From Thaumasiovibrio sp043421945 (GTDB lineage: Bacteria; Pseudomonadota; Gammaproteobacteria; Enterobacterales; Vibrionaceae), in contig JBHOGO010000002.1 in assembly GCA_043421945.1 (NCBI GenBank), positions 1 through 64,000 on the forward strand: a stretch of 64,000 nt of DNA, read 5' to 3'. This document shows positions 34,776 through 43,912 of the stretch, piece after piece. The notes under the pieces are model-generated. The model did no database searches, had not been told where the DNA came from, and saw only the letters and a program-made list of their open reading frames with translations. The position numbers and the translations under genes were made by a program. Position 1 is the stretch's first letter. Every line of letters begins with the position of its first letter.

Positions 34776-35834
34776 ATGTCCATTAAAACTGATGAATTAC
34801 GTACTCAGGCAATCGAACGCTTGCCGAGTCCTGCACAACTAATTAAGCAACTTCCTATAGATGATGTTACTGCAACGTTTATCAAGGAAAAGCGTCTCGA
34901 AGTCGAACGTATATTACAAGGTGCCGATAATAGACTCCTCGTTATCGTTGGCCCTTGTTCTGTTCATGATACAAAAGCTGCCACTGATTACGCGTCGCGC
35001 CTAGCGGATATGCAAGAACAGTACAAAGACAGCCTACTGATCATTATGCGCACTTATTTTGAAAAACCACGCACGGTCGTCGGCTGGAAAGGTCTTATCT
35101 CTGACCCACACCTTGATGAAAGCTTTGATATGGCAAGCGGCCTTCAGCAAGCACGTGAGCTACTTCTTACCATTAACCAGAAAGGGCTAGCGACAGCGAC
35201 TGAGTTCCTCGATATGGTAACGGGTCAGTACATTGCCGACCTCATTAGCTGGGGTGCTATAGGTGCACGTACTACTGAGTCTCAGATACACCGAGAGATG
35301 GCCTCTGCACTCTCGTGCCCTGTAGGGTTTAAAAATGGTACAGACGGTAATGTACAAATTGCCATTGATGCTATTCGCTCTTCTCAAGCTGAACATATCT
35401 TCTGTTCACCAGATAAAGAGGGGCAAATGACCATTTACCGAACAAGTGGTAATCCGCATGGCCATATCATCCTTCGCGGTGGTAAGCAGCCTAATTACGA
35501 TAAAGACTCCATTGAAGCATGTTGCTCCAAGTTGGGTGACGTTAACCTCACACAGCGACTTGTGGTCGACTTTAGCCACGGTAACTGCTTAAAACAACAT
35601 AACCGCCAGCTAGACGTCTGTGACGATATTTGTCAACACATTGCATCGGGCTCAGACCGTATCGCTGGCATCATGGCAGAAAGCTTTATTGAGGCTGGTA
35701 ACCAGCCGATTGCGGCAAAGGACTCGTTAACTTATGGGCAGTCCATTACTGATCCATGCTTAAGCTGGTCAAATACGAAAGTGCTTCTTGAGAAATTAGC
35801 ACAAGCCCAACGCACACGAAACACATTAGATTAA
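34776..35834 (+). CDS. aroH: 3-deoxy-7-phosphoheptulonate (DAHP) synthase, AroH-like
   Basis: A 352-residue class I DAHP synthase, which joins phosphoenolpyruvate and erythrose 4-phosphate as the first step of aromatic amino-acid synthesis. Blocks: LLVIVGPCSVHD, MRTYFEKPRTVVGWKGL, EFLDMVTGQYIADLISWGAI, GARTTESQIHREMASALSCP, VVDFSHGNC. Several positions (MASALSCPVGFKNGTDGN, GQMTIYRTSGNPHGHII, AGIMAESF, TDPCLSW) agree with the tryptophan-sensitive AroH as I know it rather than AroG or AroF. No clear ribosome-binding box stands before the ATG. The yajQ gene follows after 12 bases. Confidence 0.85.
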   Translation: MSIKTDELRTQAIERLPSPAQLIKQLPIDDVTATFIKEKRLEVERILQGADNRLLVIVGPCSVHDTKAATDYASRLADMQEQYKDSLLIIMRTYFEKPRTVVGWKGLISDPHLDESFDMASGLQQARELLLTINQKGLATATEFLDMVTGQYIADLISWGAIGARTTESQIHREMASALSCPVGFKNGTDGNVQIAIDAIRSSQAEHIFCSPDKEGQMTIYRTSGNPHGHIILRGGKQPNYDKDSIEACCSKLGDVNLTQRLVVDFSHGNCLKQHNRQLDVCDDICQHIASGSDRIAGIMAESFIEAGNQPIAAKDSLTYGQSITDPCLSWSNTKVLLEKLAQAQRTRNTLD

Positions 35835-35846
35835 GGACGAAGAACG

Positions 35847-36332
35847 ATGCCTTCATTCGATATTATTTCTGAAGTAGATACCGTTGAGCTGCGTAATGCT
35901 GTTCAAAACTCTACACGCGAGCTCGCAACACGATTTGATTTCCGTGGAGTAGATGCTGTTATCGAACTCAACAAAGAAACGGTTAAGTTGTCTGCTGAAA
36001 CTGAGTTTCAAATCGACCAGTTAGCTCATATTCTGCGTGGTAATCTTGCTAAACGAGGTGTTGACCCACGTTCAATGGATGTTCAAGCTACCGTTAGAAC
36101 AGGTAAACTCCACGCAAAAGATGTTATTTTTAAACAAGGTATTGATACGCCAATTGCTAAAAAGATCGTCAAGATGATCAAAGACAATAAGCTTAAAGTT
36201 CAAGCTGCGATTCAAAATGATAAAGTGCGTGTAACGGGTAAGAAACGGGATGACCTTCAGTCAGCGATTGCGCTGCTGAGAGGGAATGAAGACATCGAGC
36301 TTCCATTGCAGTTTGAAAACTTCCGTGACTAA
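35847..36332 (+). CDS. yajQ: YajQ family cyclic-di-GMP-binding protein
   Basis: A 161-residue YajQ protein: MPSFDIISEVDTVELRNAV at the start, TRFDFRGVDA, FKQGIDTPIAKKIVKMIKD, LPLQFENFRD at the end. YajQ proteins bind nucleotides, and members in Xanthomonas and Pseudomonas bind c-di-GMP and act with LysR regulators. Length is normal. ACGAAGAACG precedes the ATG, 12 bases after the aroH-like stop, so it may be co-transcribed with that gene. Confidence 0.93.
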   Translation: MPSFDIISEVDTVELRNAVQNSTRELATRFDFRGVDAVIELNKETVKLSAETEFQIDQLAHILRGNLAKRGVDPRSMDVQATVRTGKLHAKDVIFKQGIDTPIAKKIVKMIKDNKLKVQAAIQNDKVRVTGKKRDDLQSAIALLRGNEDIELPLQFENFRD

Positions 36333-36353
36333 ATCACAATAAAGAATCACTAG

Positions 36354-36389
36354 AGGGTAGCTAGCATTACGTATGCCTACCCTTTTTTT
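36354..36389 (+). terminator. Rho-independent terminator after yajQ
   Basis: AGGGTAG / CTACCCT outer stem with an inner GCAT / ATGC stem, followed by seven T residues. Confidence 0.85.
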
Positions 36390-36490
36390 GTTGCTCTTTA
36401 CTGTGACTTGCTCTATCGCCAATATATTTTCTCTAAAGCGTAAAAACCTCAAGAAAAAGCTAAGCTAGGCATAGATGTCTGCATTTTCTA

Positions 36491-36519
36491 TTGACATAGA
36501 TAAAGGCAATTTTTATAGT
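36491..36519 (+). promoter_or_regulatory. Sigma-70 promoter of the tRNA-Pro gene
   Basis: TTGACA at 36491-36496 and TATAGT at 36514-36519 are separated by exactly 17 bases. The expected start is about 13 bases before the tRNA. Confidence 0.85.
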
Positions 36520-36528
36520 GTTTTCAAG

Positions 36529-36631
36529 AGCTAATTGGCGGGGTATAGCGCAGTTTGGTAGCGCACTTCGCTGGGGGTGAAGTGGTCGCAGGTTCAAATC
36601 CTGCTACTCCGACCAATTAGCTTTTGTTTTG
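36529..36631 (+). terminator. Extended precursor stem and terminator of the tRNA
   Basis: AGCTAATTGG (36529-36538) immediately before the tRNA is a perfect complement of CCAATTAGCT (36613-36622) that includes its CCA end, and TTTTGTTTTG follows. The acceptor stem can thus be lengthened by ten pairs in the precursor and end in a T-rich terminator. Confidence 0.7.
36539..36615 (+). tRNA. tRNA-Pro (anticodon GGG)
   Basis: A 77-base cloverleaf. The acceptor stem CGGGGTA / TACTCCG pairs with one G-U; D-arm GCGC...GCGC; anticodon stem CTTCG / TGAAG with loop CTGGGGG, so the anticodon is GGG; T-arm GCAGG-TTCAAAT-CCTGC; CCA is encoded (36613-36615). It reads CCC and CCU proline codons. It has its own sigma-70 promoter. 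Confidence 0.97.
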
Positions 36632-36641
36632 TCCTTTCCTT

Positions 36642-38912
36642 TTATGCATCCTGTACCTTGTCACTCGGCAGCAGCTTTAAGGCATCGTCTAAACTCAGTG
36701 GTTTATAAAACAGGTATCCTTGCGCAATATCTGCCCCTGCAGCTAATGCGAACTCTTTCTGAGACGTCGTTTCCACACCCTCAACAATCACTTTCTTATC
36801 AAGATCCTTACAAATAGAGATAATACCTTTCAGAAGTACCTCTGCATTATTGCTTTCGTGGAGCTGTAAAAGAAAGGAGCGGTCTATTTTGATAGCGTGT
36901 AATGGCATATCTAGCAAATACGACAAAGAAGAGTAACCGGTACCAAAGTCATCAAGATGTATCATCCAGCCTTTCGCTTGTAACCGCTCAAGAGTATCAA
37001 TAACGATCCCACCTTTTGCCATCGAGTTTTCTGTTATCTCCATGACAATTGCATCATGCGTTACCCCGTATTTTGCTAACAGGTTTTCTAAATCATCCAC
37101 CAGCTCTGGTCGATTCAAAGAGTTCGCAGAAAGGTTAAACGCAATTCTAGTTAATTCGTGGTGGTTCGCCAGTATCTTGCAGCACTCTTCGACAACATAC
37201 ATATCGAGTTCATAATAAAGCCCTGAGCGCTCTGCAACTGGGACAAAGTCATTAGGAGGAATCATTCCCTTTGTGTCGTGGGGCCAACGGATAAGTGCCT
37301 CAAACCCTACAATCTGCCCCTCTATATTTTTCTCGAGACTCACTTTAGGTTGCAGATACATCACTAATTTTCTATGCGCTAGTGCTTCTCGTAGCTCGCC
37401 GAGTAACTGTATACGACTCCGGCTCTCTGTAGCGAGTGATGGCGTAAAGCTCTGCCCTCCCCCTCTACGTACTTCTTTCGCCAGTTTCAACGCTATCTCG
37501 GCCTGGCGCAATAACTCTTCACCGGTTTGTTTATCATCCGGTAAAAATTCTGACTCACCGACGGAGACGCCAAAACGCAGCTTGTCCCCATCAATCTCTA
37601 TCGCTTCTGCACACTGTTTTGCAATCCGCTCGATATCTTGATGTCGCTCGCCAAAAACAACGACTGCAAACACATCACTATGCAGACGTGCAAAAACACT
37701 ATCTATTGGAAAAATACTTTGAATTTTTTTCGCAAAACCAACAAGGACTTTATTACCGTAATCAAACCCAAGCGATTCTGTCACTTCATGAAAGTAATCA
37801 ATATCTAAAATGCAGACTGAAAAAGGCTTACGGTTTTTCACTGCCGCGTTCAAGCACCGGTCAATAATGCCATGGCGCGTAAAGAATTGGGTAAGCATAT
37901 CGTAATATGCCATTTGCGTAAGTTGGGTAAAAAATTTCGTATTTTCTAATCCTAAAGAGACATTCATCGCGAAGACGGAAAGGAGTTCGTGATCCAGTTT
38001 TTCTTCGTCGATATCCCCCTTGATAAAAATAGCGCCTTCCCATTGCGACGGCGTATTTAAAAAGAGGCAAATATATTTATTTGTAAACTGGTGTTCCTTC
38101 GTCGATAGTGCCCGATGCAATGTTTGCTTCGTCGTAAGATCCTCCAAATCATCAATCGCTTTGCCAAAATATTCTTTAAAAATATTCGTGGCAGCCACGA
38201 TCCTATGTTGCTCAGCTTCTAACGGAGCAATAATCATATCCCGATCCCCATTTAATGGACCGGAAGAGATGCAGAATATACCTTCACTTTGAATACTAAA
38301 TAGAGCGTTAATCTGTAAAAGTGCACCTTCAGAAAACTCTTTTATAGAGCGCTCTTGAAAAAGATTGGCAGATGAGTCGATTATTTTTTGAAGACCAATT
38401 TTGCTTTGCTCCATAGCGACTAAATGCTGATATGTTCGCAATGAGGTATATATGGTGCTAAATAGCTTGGTTCTGGTCAGTTCACTCTTTGTCTTATAAT
38501 CGTTAATTTCATACTCAGTAATAACAACTTCTTCCGGTGCATAGCCCGGTTGCCCGGTTCTCAATATTATTTGCGTATTGTGATTCCCTAGCTCCTGACG
38601 AATGCGCCTTGCAAGCTGTAATCCAGCTTCCGGGTTTTCCATTACAACATCTAATAGTACAACCGCTATATCCGGGTTATTTGAGAGTAATTCAAAGCCC
38701 TCTCTAGCAGAGTAGGCACTTAGAAATTCGATATTTCGTCCCAAAATGCTCATCGAAGAAAGCGCGAGCTTAGTTACTTGATGAATGCTCTCTTCATCAT
38801 CTACGATAGCAACCTTCCAGCAAGAACGGCTGTCCACGACAGTACTGCCCTGTGAATCATCTCTGCTGTCGTCATCGTCATCATCAATAATATCGATAAA
38901 AAAATCGCTCAC
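36642..38912 (-). CDS. Response regulator with DUF3369, degenerate GGDEF and EAL domains
   Basis: A 756-residue protein. An acidic N-terminal run (residues 10-19) precedes a receiver domain (phosphoacceptor D88 in VVLLDVVM). The middle (about 165-325) fits DUF3369, a GAF-like sensor usual in such regulators. The GGDEF domain has HSDVF at 411-415 instead of GGDEF, so it should not make c-di-GMP. The EAL domain keeps EAL at 538-540, HLDDFGTGYSSLSYLL and VIVEGVET, so it is probably an active c-di-GMP phosphodiesterase. The start overlaps the stop of the sensor kinase gene by one base, which makes the kinase the likely phosphodonor. Confidence 0.9.
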   Translation of the reverse strand: MSDFFIDIIDDDDDDSRDDSQGSTVVDSRSCWKVAIVDDEESIHQVTKLALSSMSILGRNIEFLSAYSAREGFELLSNNPDIAVVLLDVVMENPEAGLQLARRIRQELGNHNTQIILRTGQPGYAPEEVVITEYEINDYKTKSELTRTKLFSTIYTSLRTYQHLVAMEQSKIGLQKIIDSSANLFQERSIKEFSEGALLQINALFSIQSEGIFCISSGPLNGDRDMIIAPLEAEQHRIVAATNIFKEYFGKAIDDLEDLTTKQTLHRALSTKEHQFTNKYICLFLNTPSQWEGAIFIKGDIDEEKLDHELLSVFAMNVSLGLENTKFFTQLTQMAYYDMLTQFFTRHGIIDRCLNAAVKNRKPFSVCILDIDYFHEVTESLGFDYGNKVLVGFAKKIQSIFPIDSVFARLHSDVFAVVVFGERHQDIERIAKQCAEAIEIDGDKLRFGVSVGESEFLPDDKQTGEELLRQAEIALKLAKEVRRGGGQSFTPSLATESRSRIQLLGELREALAHRKLVMYLQPKVSLEKNIEGQIVGFEALIRWPHDTKGMIPPNDFVPVAERSGLYYELDMYVVEECCKILANHHELTRIAFNLSANSLNRPELVDDLENLLAKYGVTHDAIVMEITENSMAKGGIVIDTLERLQAKGWMIHLDDFGTGYSSLSYLLDMPLHAIKIDRSFLLQLHESNNAEVLLKGIISICKDLDKKVIVEGVETTSQKEFALAAGADIAQGYLFYKPLSLDDALKLLPSDKVQDA

Positions 38913-40957
38913 TACGCAACCTCTTGCTTGCTAAGTGGTGCAATACGGGGAATGGTCATATCAAATAAGACACCAGCCTTACTTTCAACAGACACTGACC
39001 CTCCCAGTACACCAGATATAATATTGTGTACTATGTGCAATCCCATGCCAGAGCCTCCTTTACCCAACTTTGTTGTGAAAAAGGGGTCGAAAACATGCTT
39101 GAGATTTTTCTCTGAAATACCAACCCCATCATCAGTATAGATGATACGAACATTACTCGTATCTTCTAGTGATACCTTCACTTGTATATTGCCGCTATCT
39201 CGTCCATCAAAGCCATGCAGCAACGAATTATTGATTAAATTTGTTACCACTTGGCCTAATGGTCCAGGGTAGCTTTCCAATGTAATATCACTCGGGCAAT
39301 CTATTCTTATTTTATAGCTTGTATTTTTAACTTTATGTTTTAACGTAACATAAACTTCATCGATTAATTGTTGAAGGTCAAATGAGCGTCGTTTTTCACT
39401 CGTTTGATCTGAGGCTACTTGTTTAAAATTGGTAATGAGCTCACTTGCGGAGCTTAAAGACTTATTCAATACTTCCACTGATTCAGACGCTTGATTTGAA
39501 AAACCTTCAAGATCCATTTTACGAATTTGACCACTTTTTATTTTTTCTAAAAATTGCTTGAGGTTATGATCGAGTGTTGAAGACATCGTCACTGCGACCC
39601 CAATAGGAGTATTGATCTCGTGAGCAACGCCAGCAACTAAGCTTCCCAAAGCGGCCAATTTCTCTGATGCGACAAGTTTTTCCTGTGCTTGCTGCAATGC
39701 CTCTAATGTTTCAGACATCTTGTCCCGTTCATCTTGCAAATGTTCATTCTGTTTTTCATTCTTTAGCCTCAAAGCATCTAATTCGCTCAATTCCGATTGA
39801 AACTCTTGAAGGCTTGAAATAACCCGACCAAGTTCATCGTCACCGCGCAATTTAAATTCAACATTGCGGTCGCCAGACCGAAGTTTATCGATATTTGCAC
39901 CGATATCTTGAATGGGAAGAAAGACATTTTTTCTCACCGACACATACATCGATGCCATGAGAATCAATCCAATTACCGCTATGATGACCATTAATTTTGT
40001 CGTAGAACTTGCTAAGTTTTGTAGGTTTTCTGAACGCCTTATGAGAGACTGACTCGATTGTAACGAAATATCATCTAGTAAGGACTCTAGGACGCGCATT
40101 TCGTTGTGTTCAAAATCATCAATGAACCCAAGCGCACTGCGTCGTTGTAAATTATTGTACGAGTCAAATACGTTTTCAGCTGTCTTTTTTAATAATGTAA
40201 ATAAGCGTTTTACTTCCTCAAGTTTTACCACTTCCTGTGATTTCTGCTCTAATGGAATGAGCTGTGAAAGATATAATTCAAACTCCAATGCATTAGCAAA
40301 GAAAGTTTTCTTCGCGCCAACATCGCCAAGGACGTACCGATCTAATGCTGACAACATATCCCCTACTTCATCAACGAGCTCAAGGTAGTAGCGCACCCCT
40401 GGCAGATCATCATTGATAATTTCATTGGTATCCCCAGAGGTACCCGCATCATTGAGCTCTTCTGTTTTAAGTTCTTCCAATAGTTCTTCAAGGGGTTGAC
40501 CGACTTCGATGAGTAACCGTTCGATTTCAGACCTTGCTCTCGCTTCTACCGTCGGGTCATACGTATCAAAAACATTTTTTTCTGCATTTTCAAGCATCGA
40601 AGCGGCAAGGCGATCGACTTTACCCAGCTCAAACTCAAAAGCTGTATTTTTTGGAACGCGATCATGAAAAAGCTTTAGTTCATTATAATTTTCAACAAAC
40701 TCTAGACGCTCTTCATACTCTCCTTGCGAATATTCCAATAAATTAGCGTTCATATCACCGAGTTCATCCAGCATCGCTAGTGCATTTAATGACACTGGTA
40801 AATCTATATCACTGAGTTGAGAGCTTGCTTCTTGAATACGGTTTCCTATAAACATAACAACAATCGTAATCGCAATAACAATCAAAGCAAGCAACGACAA
40901 TATGAGGTTTAGTCTCGTCGCGATACTCTTACCACCGAAGTGATTACTCAGAAACAC
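38912..40957 (-). CDS. Membrane sensor histidine kinase
   Basis: A 681-residue kinase: membrane helix 18-37, a helical periplasmic sensor (about 38-320), second helix 322-340, HAMP (about 341-395), a coiled coil (about 395-432), dimerisation/phosphoacceptor domain with GSLVAGVAHEINTPIGVAVT (H446), and an ATPase domain with N-box NLINNSLLHG, DDGVGI, and GKGGSGMGL. No receiver domain is attached; the partner is the REC-GGDEF-EAL protein immediately downstream. It is divergent from the Lap operon, so the pair is well placed to set c-di-GMP for LapD. The signal is unknown. Confidence 0.9.
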   Translation of the reverse strand: MFLSNHFGGKSIATRLNLILSLLALIVIAITIVVMFIGNRIQEASSQLSDIDLPVSLNALAMLDELGDMNANLLEYSQGEYEERLEFVENYNELKLFHDRVPKNTAFEFELGKVDRLAASMLENAEKNVFDTYDPTVEARARSEIERLLIEVGQPLEELLEELKTEELNDAGTSGDTNEIINDDLPGVRYYLELVDEVGDMLSALDRYVLGDVGAKKTFFANALEFELYLSQLIPLEQKSQEVVKLEEVKRLFTLLKKTAENVFDSYNNLQRRSALGFIDDFEHNEMRVLESLLDDISLQSSQSLIRRSENLQNLASSTTKLMVIIAVIGLILMASMYVSVRKNVFLPIQDIGANIDKLRSGDRNVEFKLRGDDELGRVISSLQEFQSELSELDALRLKNEKQNEHLQDERDKMSETLEALQQAQEKLVASEKLAALGSLVAGVAHEINTPIGVAVTMSSTLDHNLKQFLEKIKSGQIRKMDLEGFSNQASESVEVLNKSLSSASELITNFKQVASDQTSEKRRSFDLQQLIDEVYVTLKHKVKNTSYKIRIDCPSDITLESYPGPLGQVVTNLINNSLLHGFDGRDSGNIQVKVSLEDTSNVRIIYTDDGVGISEKNLKHVFDPFFTTKLGKGGSGMGLHIVHNIISGVLGGSVSVESKAGVLFDMTIPRIAPLSKQEVA

Positions 40958-41190
40958 ACGCTATCCTTATGATATCGGGAATGATATCTGACATTATAGT
41001 TAACATTCTCAAAAGTAACTTTTTTTCTCAACGTTGCTTTAACATGATTTTAATGCGGTTTAACTAACTTACTTAGTGGGACCAATGTCTCAGTTCTAAT
41101 AAATGTGTAGTTTCACGTTCTAAAACAGTACGAATTGCATTAACATTACATTAATACAGACAGTTAGCAGTTTTAACACAGGCGGTTTTA
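40958..41190. promoter_or_regulatory. Divergent promoter region between the sensor kinase and the Lap operon
   Basis: A 233-base AT-rich region between divergent operons. No single element can be defended, but promoters for both must be here. It would be the place for FleQ/VpsT-like c-di-GMP-dependent control. Confidence 0.4.
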
Positions 41191-42585
41191 ATGACAACCA
41201 CATCATCAAAAAGAGTAAATCGCCATCAGTCGGATTTTATCGACGACAAAACGGCAGCACTTTTGCTTAATACCCCAACCAACGCACGAATAATGCTTTG
41301 GGCAATGTTGATCTTTATTGTTGTTGCCGTTTTTTGGGCCTCTTGGGCACAACTTGACAAGGTGACCGTTGGTGGAGGGAAAGTCATCCCGTCTGGCCAA
41401 CTCCAAGTCGTACAGAATTTAGAGGGTGGTATTGTTAAAGAAGTACTCGTTGCTGAAGGGCAATTAGTCATTGAAGGTCAGCAGTTGCTGCTTATTGACG
41501 ATACCCTCTTTCAATCAAACTACCGAGAAACGGCGCAGGAACTAGCAGGTATTCAGGCGGATTCAACACGACTGCATGCACTTTTAAACGCTGTCATAGT
41601 TAATGACGATGTAGTGAAATCCAATTGGCGTGAGAGTGTTACTGTTGATGAATCAACGTTGGCTTTTGATAAGAAATTTGAAGATGAAAATACACGGCTC
41701 GTGCTCAGACAGCGTGCTGAGTACGCGGATAAGCTCATTAATTTAAGCAACCAACTGCAACTCCTTGGTCAACAAATTAATCAAAAAGAGCAAGAGCTGA
41801 TTGAAGTGAATGCTCGCGTGAGAAACTTGCGTACAAGTTTCGATTTCGCGGCAAAAGAGCTTTCTATCACGCGACCTCTTGCTGAAGAAGGCGTTGTTCC
41901 TCGAATTGAACTATTAAAACTGGAACGACAAGTTAATGACACTAAACGCGAGTTAACGTCAAGCCAGCTGCAAATACCGCTCCTTGATGCAGCTATTCAG
42001 GAAGCAGTGCTTAAACGAATCGATAATGCCCTTAAGTTTCGCTCTGATTTGCAGGCTGAATTAAATGAGACCGATGATAGGCTGGCCGCTGTGTCAGAAA
42101 GCCGTGTAGGTCTTGCTGATAAGGTAAAACGGACCGTCGTTCTTTCTCCTGTATCCGGCACAATACAAAAAATACACGTCAATACTCGTGGTGGTGTCAT
42201 TCAACCGGGTATGGATCTCGTTGAAATAGTACCTAGTGAAGACAACCTGCTAGTCGAAGCTAAAATAGCACCACAAGATATCGCTTTTTTACGCCCTGGT
42301 CTCAACGCTGTAGTTAAATTCACCGCTTATGACTTCACTCGTTATGGTGGGCTCAATGGTGAATTAGAGCATATCAGTGCGGATACTGAGGAAGATGAAG
42401 AAGGTAATAGCTTTTATTTAGTGAGAGTAAGAACCAAGGTTAATCAGATGGGAACGGAAGCAAATCCTTTGCCTATCATCCCCGGAATGACAACGTCTGT
42501 TGATATTATTACGGGTAAAAGAACGGTACTTGATTACTTACTCAATCCAGTGCTCCATGCACGCAGTAACGCACTAAGAGAATAG
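41191..42585 (+). CDS. lapC: Type I secretion membrane-fusion protein (LapC/HlyD type)
   Basis: A 464-residue HlyD-family adaptor: one membrane helix (about 31-53, ARIMLWAMLIFIVVAVFWAS), a barrel-sandwich segment (GGGKVIPSGQLQVVQNLEGG and VKEVLVAEGQLV, typical for LapC/PrtE), a long coiled coil (about 115-295), and a C-terminal beta-barrel domain ending at VDIITGKRTVLDYLLNPVL, which is characteristic for the family. It joins the inner-membrane ABC protein (LapB) to the outer-membrane tunnel (LapE). First gene of the Lap operon; only 3 bases before the next. Confidence 0.9.
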   Translation: MTTTSSKRVNRHQSDFIDDKTAALLLNTPTNARIMLWAMLIFIVVAVFWASWAQLDKVTVGGGKVIPSGQLQVVQNLEGGIVKEVLVAEGQLVIEGQQLLLIDDTLFQSNYRETAQELAGIQADSTRLHALLNAVIVNDDVVKSNWRESVTVDESTLAFDKKFEDENTRLVLRQRAEYADKLINLSNQLQLLGQQINQKEQELIEVNARVRNLRTSFDFAAKELSITRPLAEEGVVPRIELLKLERQVNDTKRELTSSQLQIPLLDAAIQEAVLKRIDNALKFRSDLQAELNETDDRLAAVSESRVGLADKVKRTVVLSPVSGTIQKIHVNTRGGVIQPGMDLVEIVPSEDNLLVEAKIAPQDIAFLRPGLNAVVKFTAYDFTRYGGLNGELEHISADTEEDEEGNSFYLVRVRTKVNQMGTEANPLPIIPGMTTSVDIITGKRTVLDYLLNPVLHARSNALRE

Positions 42586-42588
42586 ACT

Positions 42589-43902
42589 ATGTATAGCCTC
42601 TATAAAAAAACACTCACAGCTGTTGCACTCAGTTGTTCACTGGTGACGACTGCGGCTTCTGCGTACTCCTTAGAGCAAGCGGTAGCGCAATCGCTCGCTG
42701 ATCACCCTGAGATTCGCAGTGCTTACCACGAGTATCGTTCTCGCATTGAAGATATTGGTGCTGCTAAAAGTAGTTACCGCCCTAGCCTAGATCTAAATGC
42801 TGGCATAGGTGTAGAGAGATACAATAACCCTACAAATGATGACGAATATTCCCCAAGGGATGTCAATTTTACATTGAGGCAGCTTATTTGGGATGGTTGG
42901 AGCACCTCTAGTGACATTAATCGAACAGAATGGGAAGCCGAAGCTCAGCGTTTTCAACTGATTGCGGACGCTGAAGACAAAGCGCTTCGTGTTGCAGAAG
43001 TCTATATCGATTCTCTCAAAACGTTAGAACTTCTCGAACTTTCAGAAGCAAACTTTAAGGTACATCGCCGTATCTACAAAGATATCAGCAGACGTACCGA
43101 GTCTGGTATAGGTTCAATCGCAGACCAAGTTCAAGTTGAAGCGCGTGTCGCCCGTTCACAAAGTAATTTACTAGCCGCTAGAAATAATTTACTCGACACC
43201 CAAACCAATTATCTTCGAGTGGTTGGGCGATCCCCAATCAATGTTTATGACCCTGAAGTTGATGAAACACAATTACCTTTATCTCTTGATGAAGCCTTGT
43301 CTCTTGCCGAAGAACTCCACCCGAGGGTCAAAGTAGCGACAACAGATATTGAAGCTGCTCATAGTCAATATGACGCCCGCAAGGGAGCTTTTATGCCAAC
43401 ATTCACTTTCGAAGCAACCCAGCAATGGGGACAAGAACTAGACGGATCACGTGGAAAAACAGATGAAACCAGCGCGATGATTCGTATGAACTTTAATCTT
43501 TATAACGGTGGTGCAGATAATGCGAGAGCTAAACAGGCTGCATACCAAGTCGATAAATCTAAAGATATTCGTGACAATACTTTGCGTATGCTAAATGAAG
43601 GGGTTCGCCTCGCTTGGAGCGCTTTAGAGCTGACGCTTGAGCAACGAATTTTTCTCGAAGAGCATGTCGATGCAGCCGCTGAAACCGTCATCGCCTACGA
43701 AAAACAATTTAAAATAGGTAAGCGAACGCTACTTGATGTATTAAATACCGAGAACGAACTATTTGAAGCCCGACAATCGTACATTAACGCCTACTACGAC
43801 GAGATGTTAGCGAAGTATCGCATTCTCAATTCAACAGGTCGCCTCCTCTCTTCGTTAAGAGTGAAGCTTCCTGAAGAGTGGTCTGAGTCTGTAGTAGAGT
43901 AA
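42589..43902 (+). CDS. lapE: TolC-family outer-membrane tunnel protein (LapE/AggA type)
   Basis: A 437-residue outer membrane protein with a signal peptide (cut about after ASA). The TolC repeats are visible: YSLEQAVAQSLADHPEIRSA and LSLDEALSLAEELHPRVKVA open the two halves, and NLYNGGADNARAKQAAYQVD and FKIGKRTLLDVLNTENELFE close the second, both TolC hallmarks. It forms the exit duct for the adhesin. Gap of 3 bases to lapC and 10 to the OmpA-like gene. Confidence 0.9.
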   Translation: MYSLYKKTLTAVALSCSLVTTAASAYSLEQAVAQSLADHPEIRSAYHEYRSRIEDIGAAKSSYRPSLDLNAGIGVERYNNPTNDDEYSPRDVNFTLRQLIWDGWSTSSDINRTEWEAEAQRFQLIADAEDKALRVAEVYIDSLKTLELLELSEANFKVHRRIYKDISRRTESGIGSIADQVQVEARVARSQSNLLAARNNLLDTQTNYLRVVGRSPINVYDPEVDETQLPLSLDEALSLAEELHPRVKVATTDIEAAHSQYDARKGAFMPTFTFEATQQWGQELDGSRGKTDETSAMIRMNFNLYNGGADNARAKQAAYQVDKSKDIRDNTLRMLNEGVRLAWSALELTLEQRIFLEEHVDAAAETVIAYEKQFKIGKRTLLDVLNTENELFEARQSYINAYYDEMLAKYRILNSTGRLLSSLRVKLPEEWSESVVE

Positions 43903-43912
43903 GGAAAAGATC

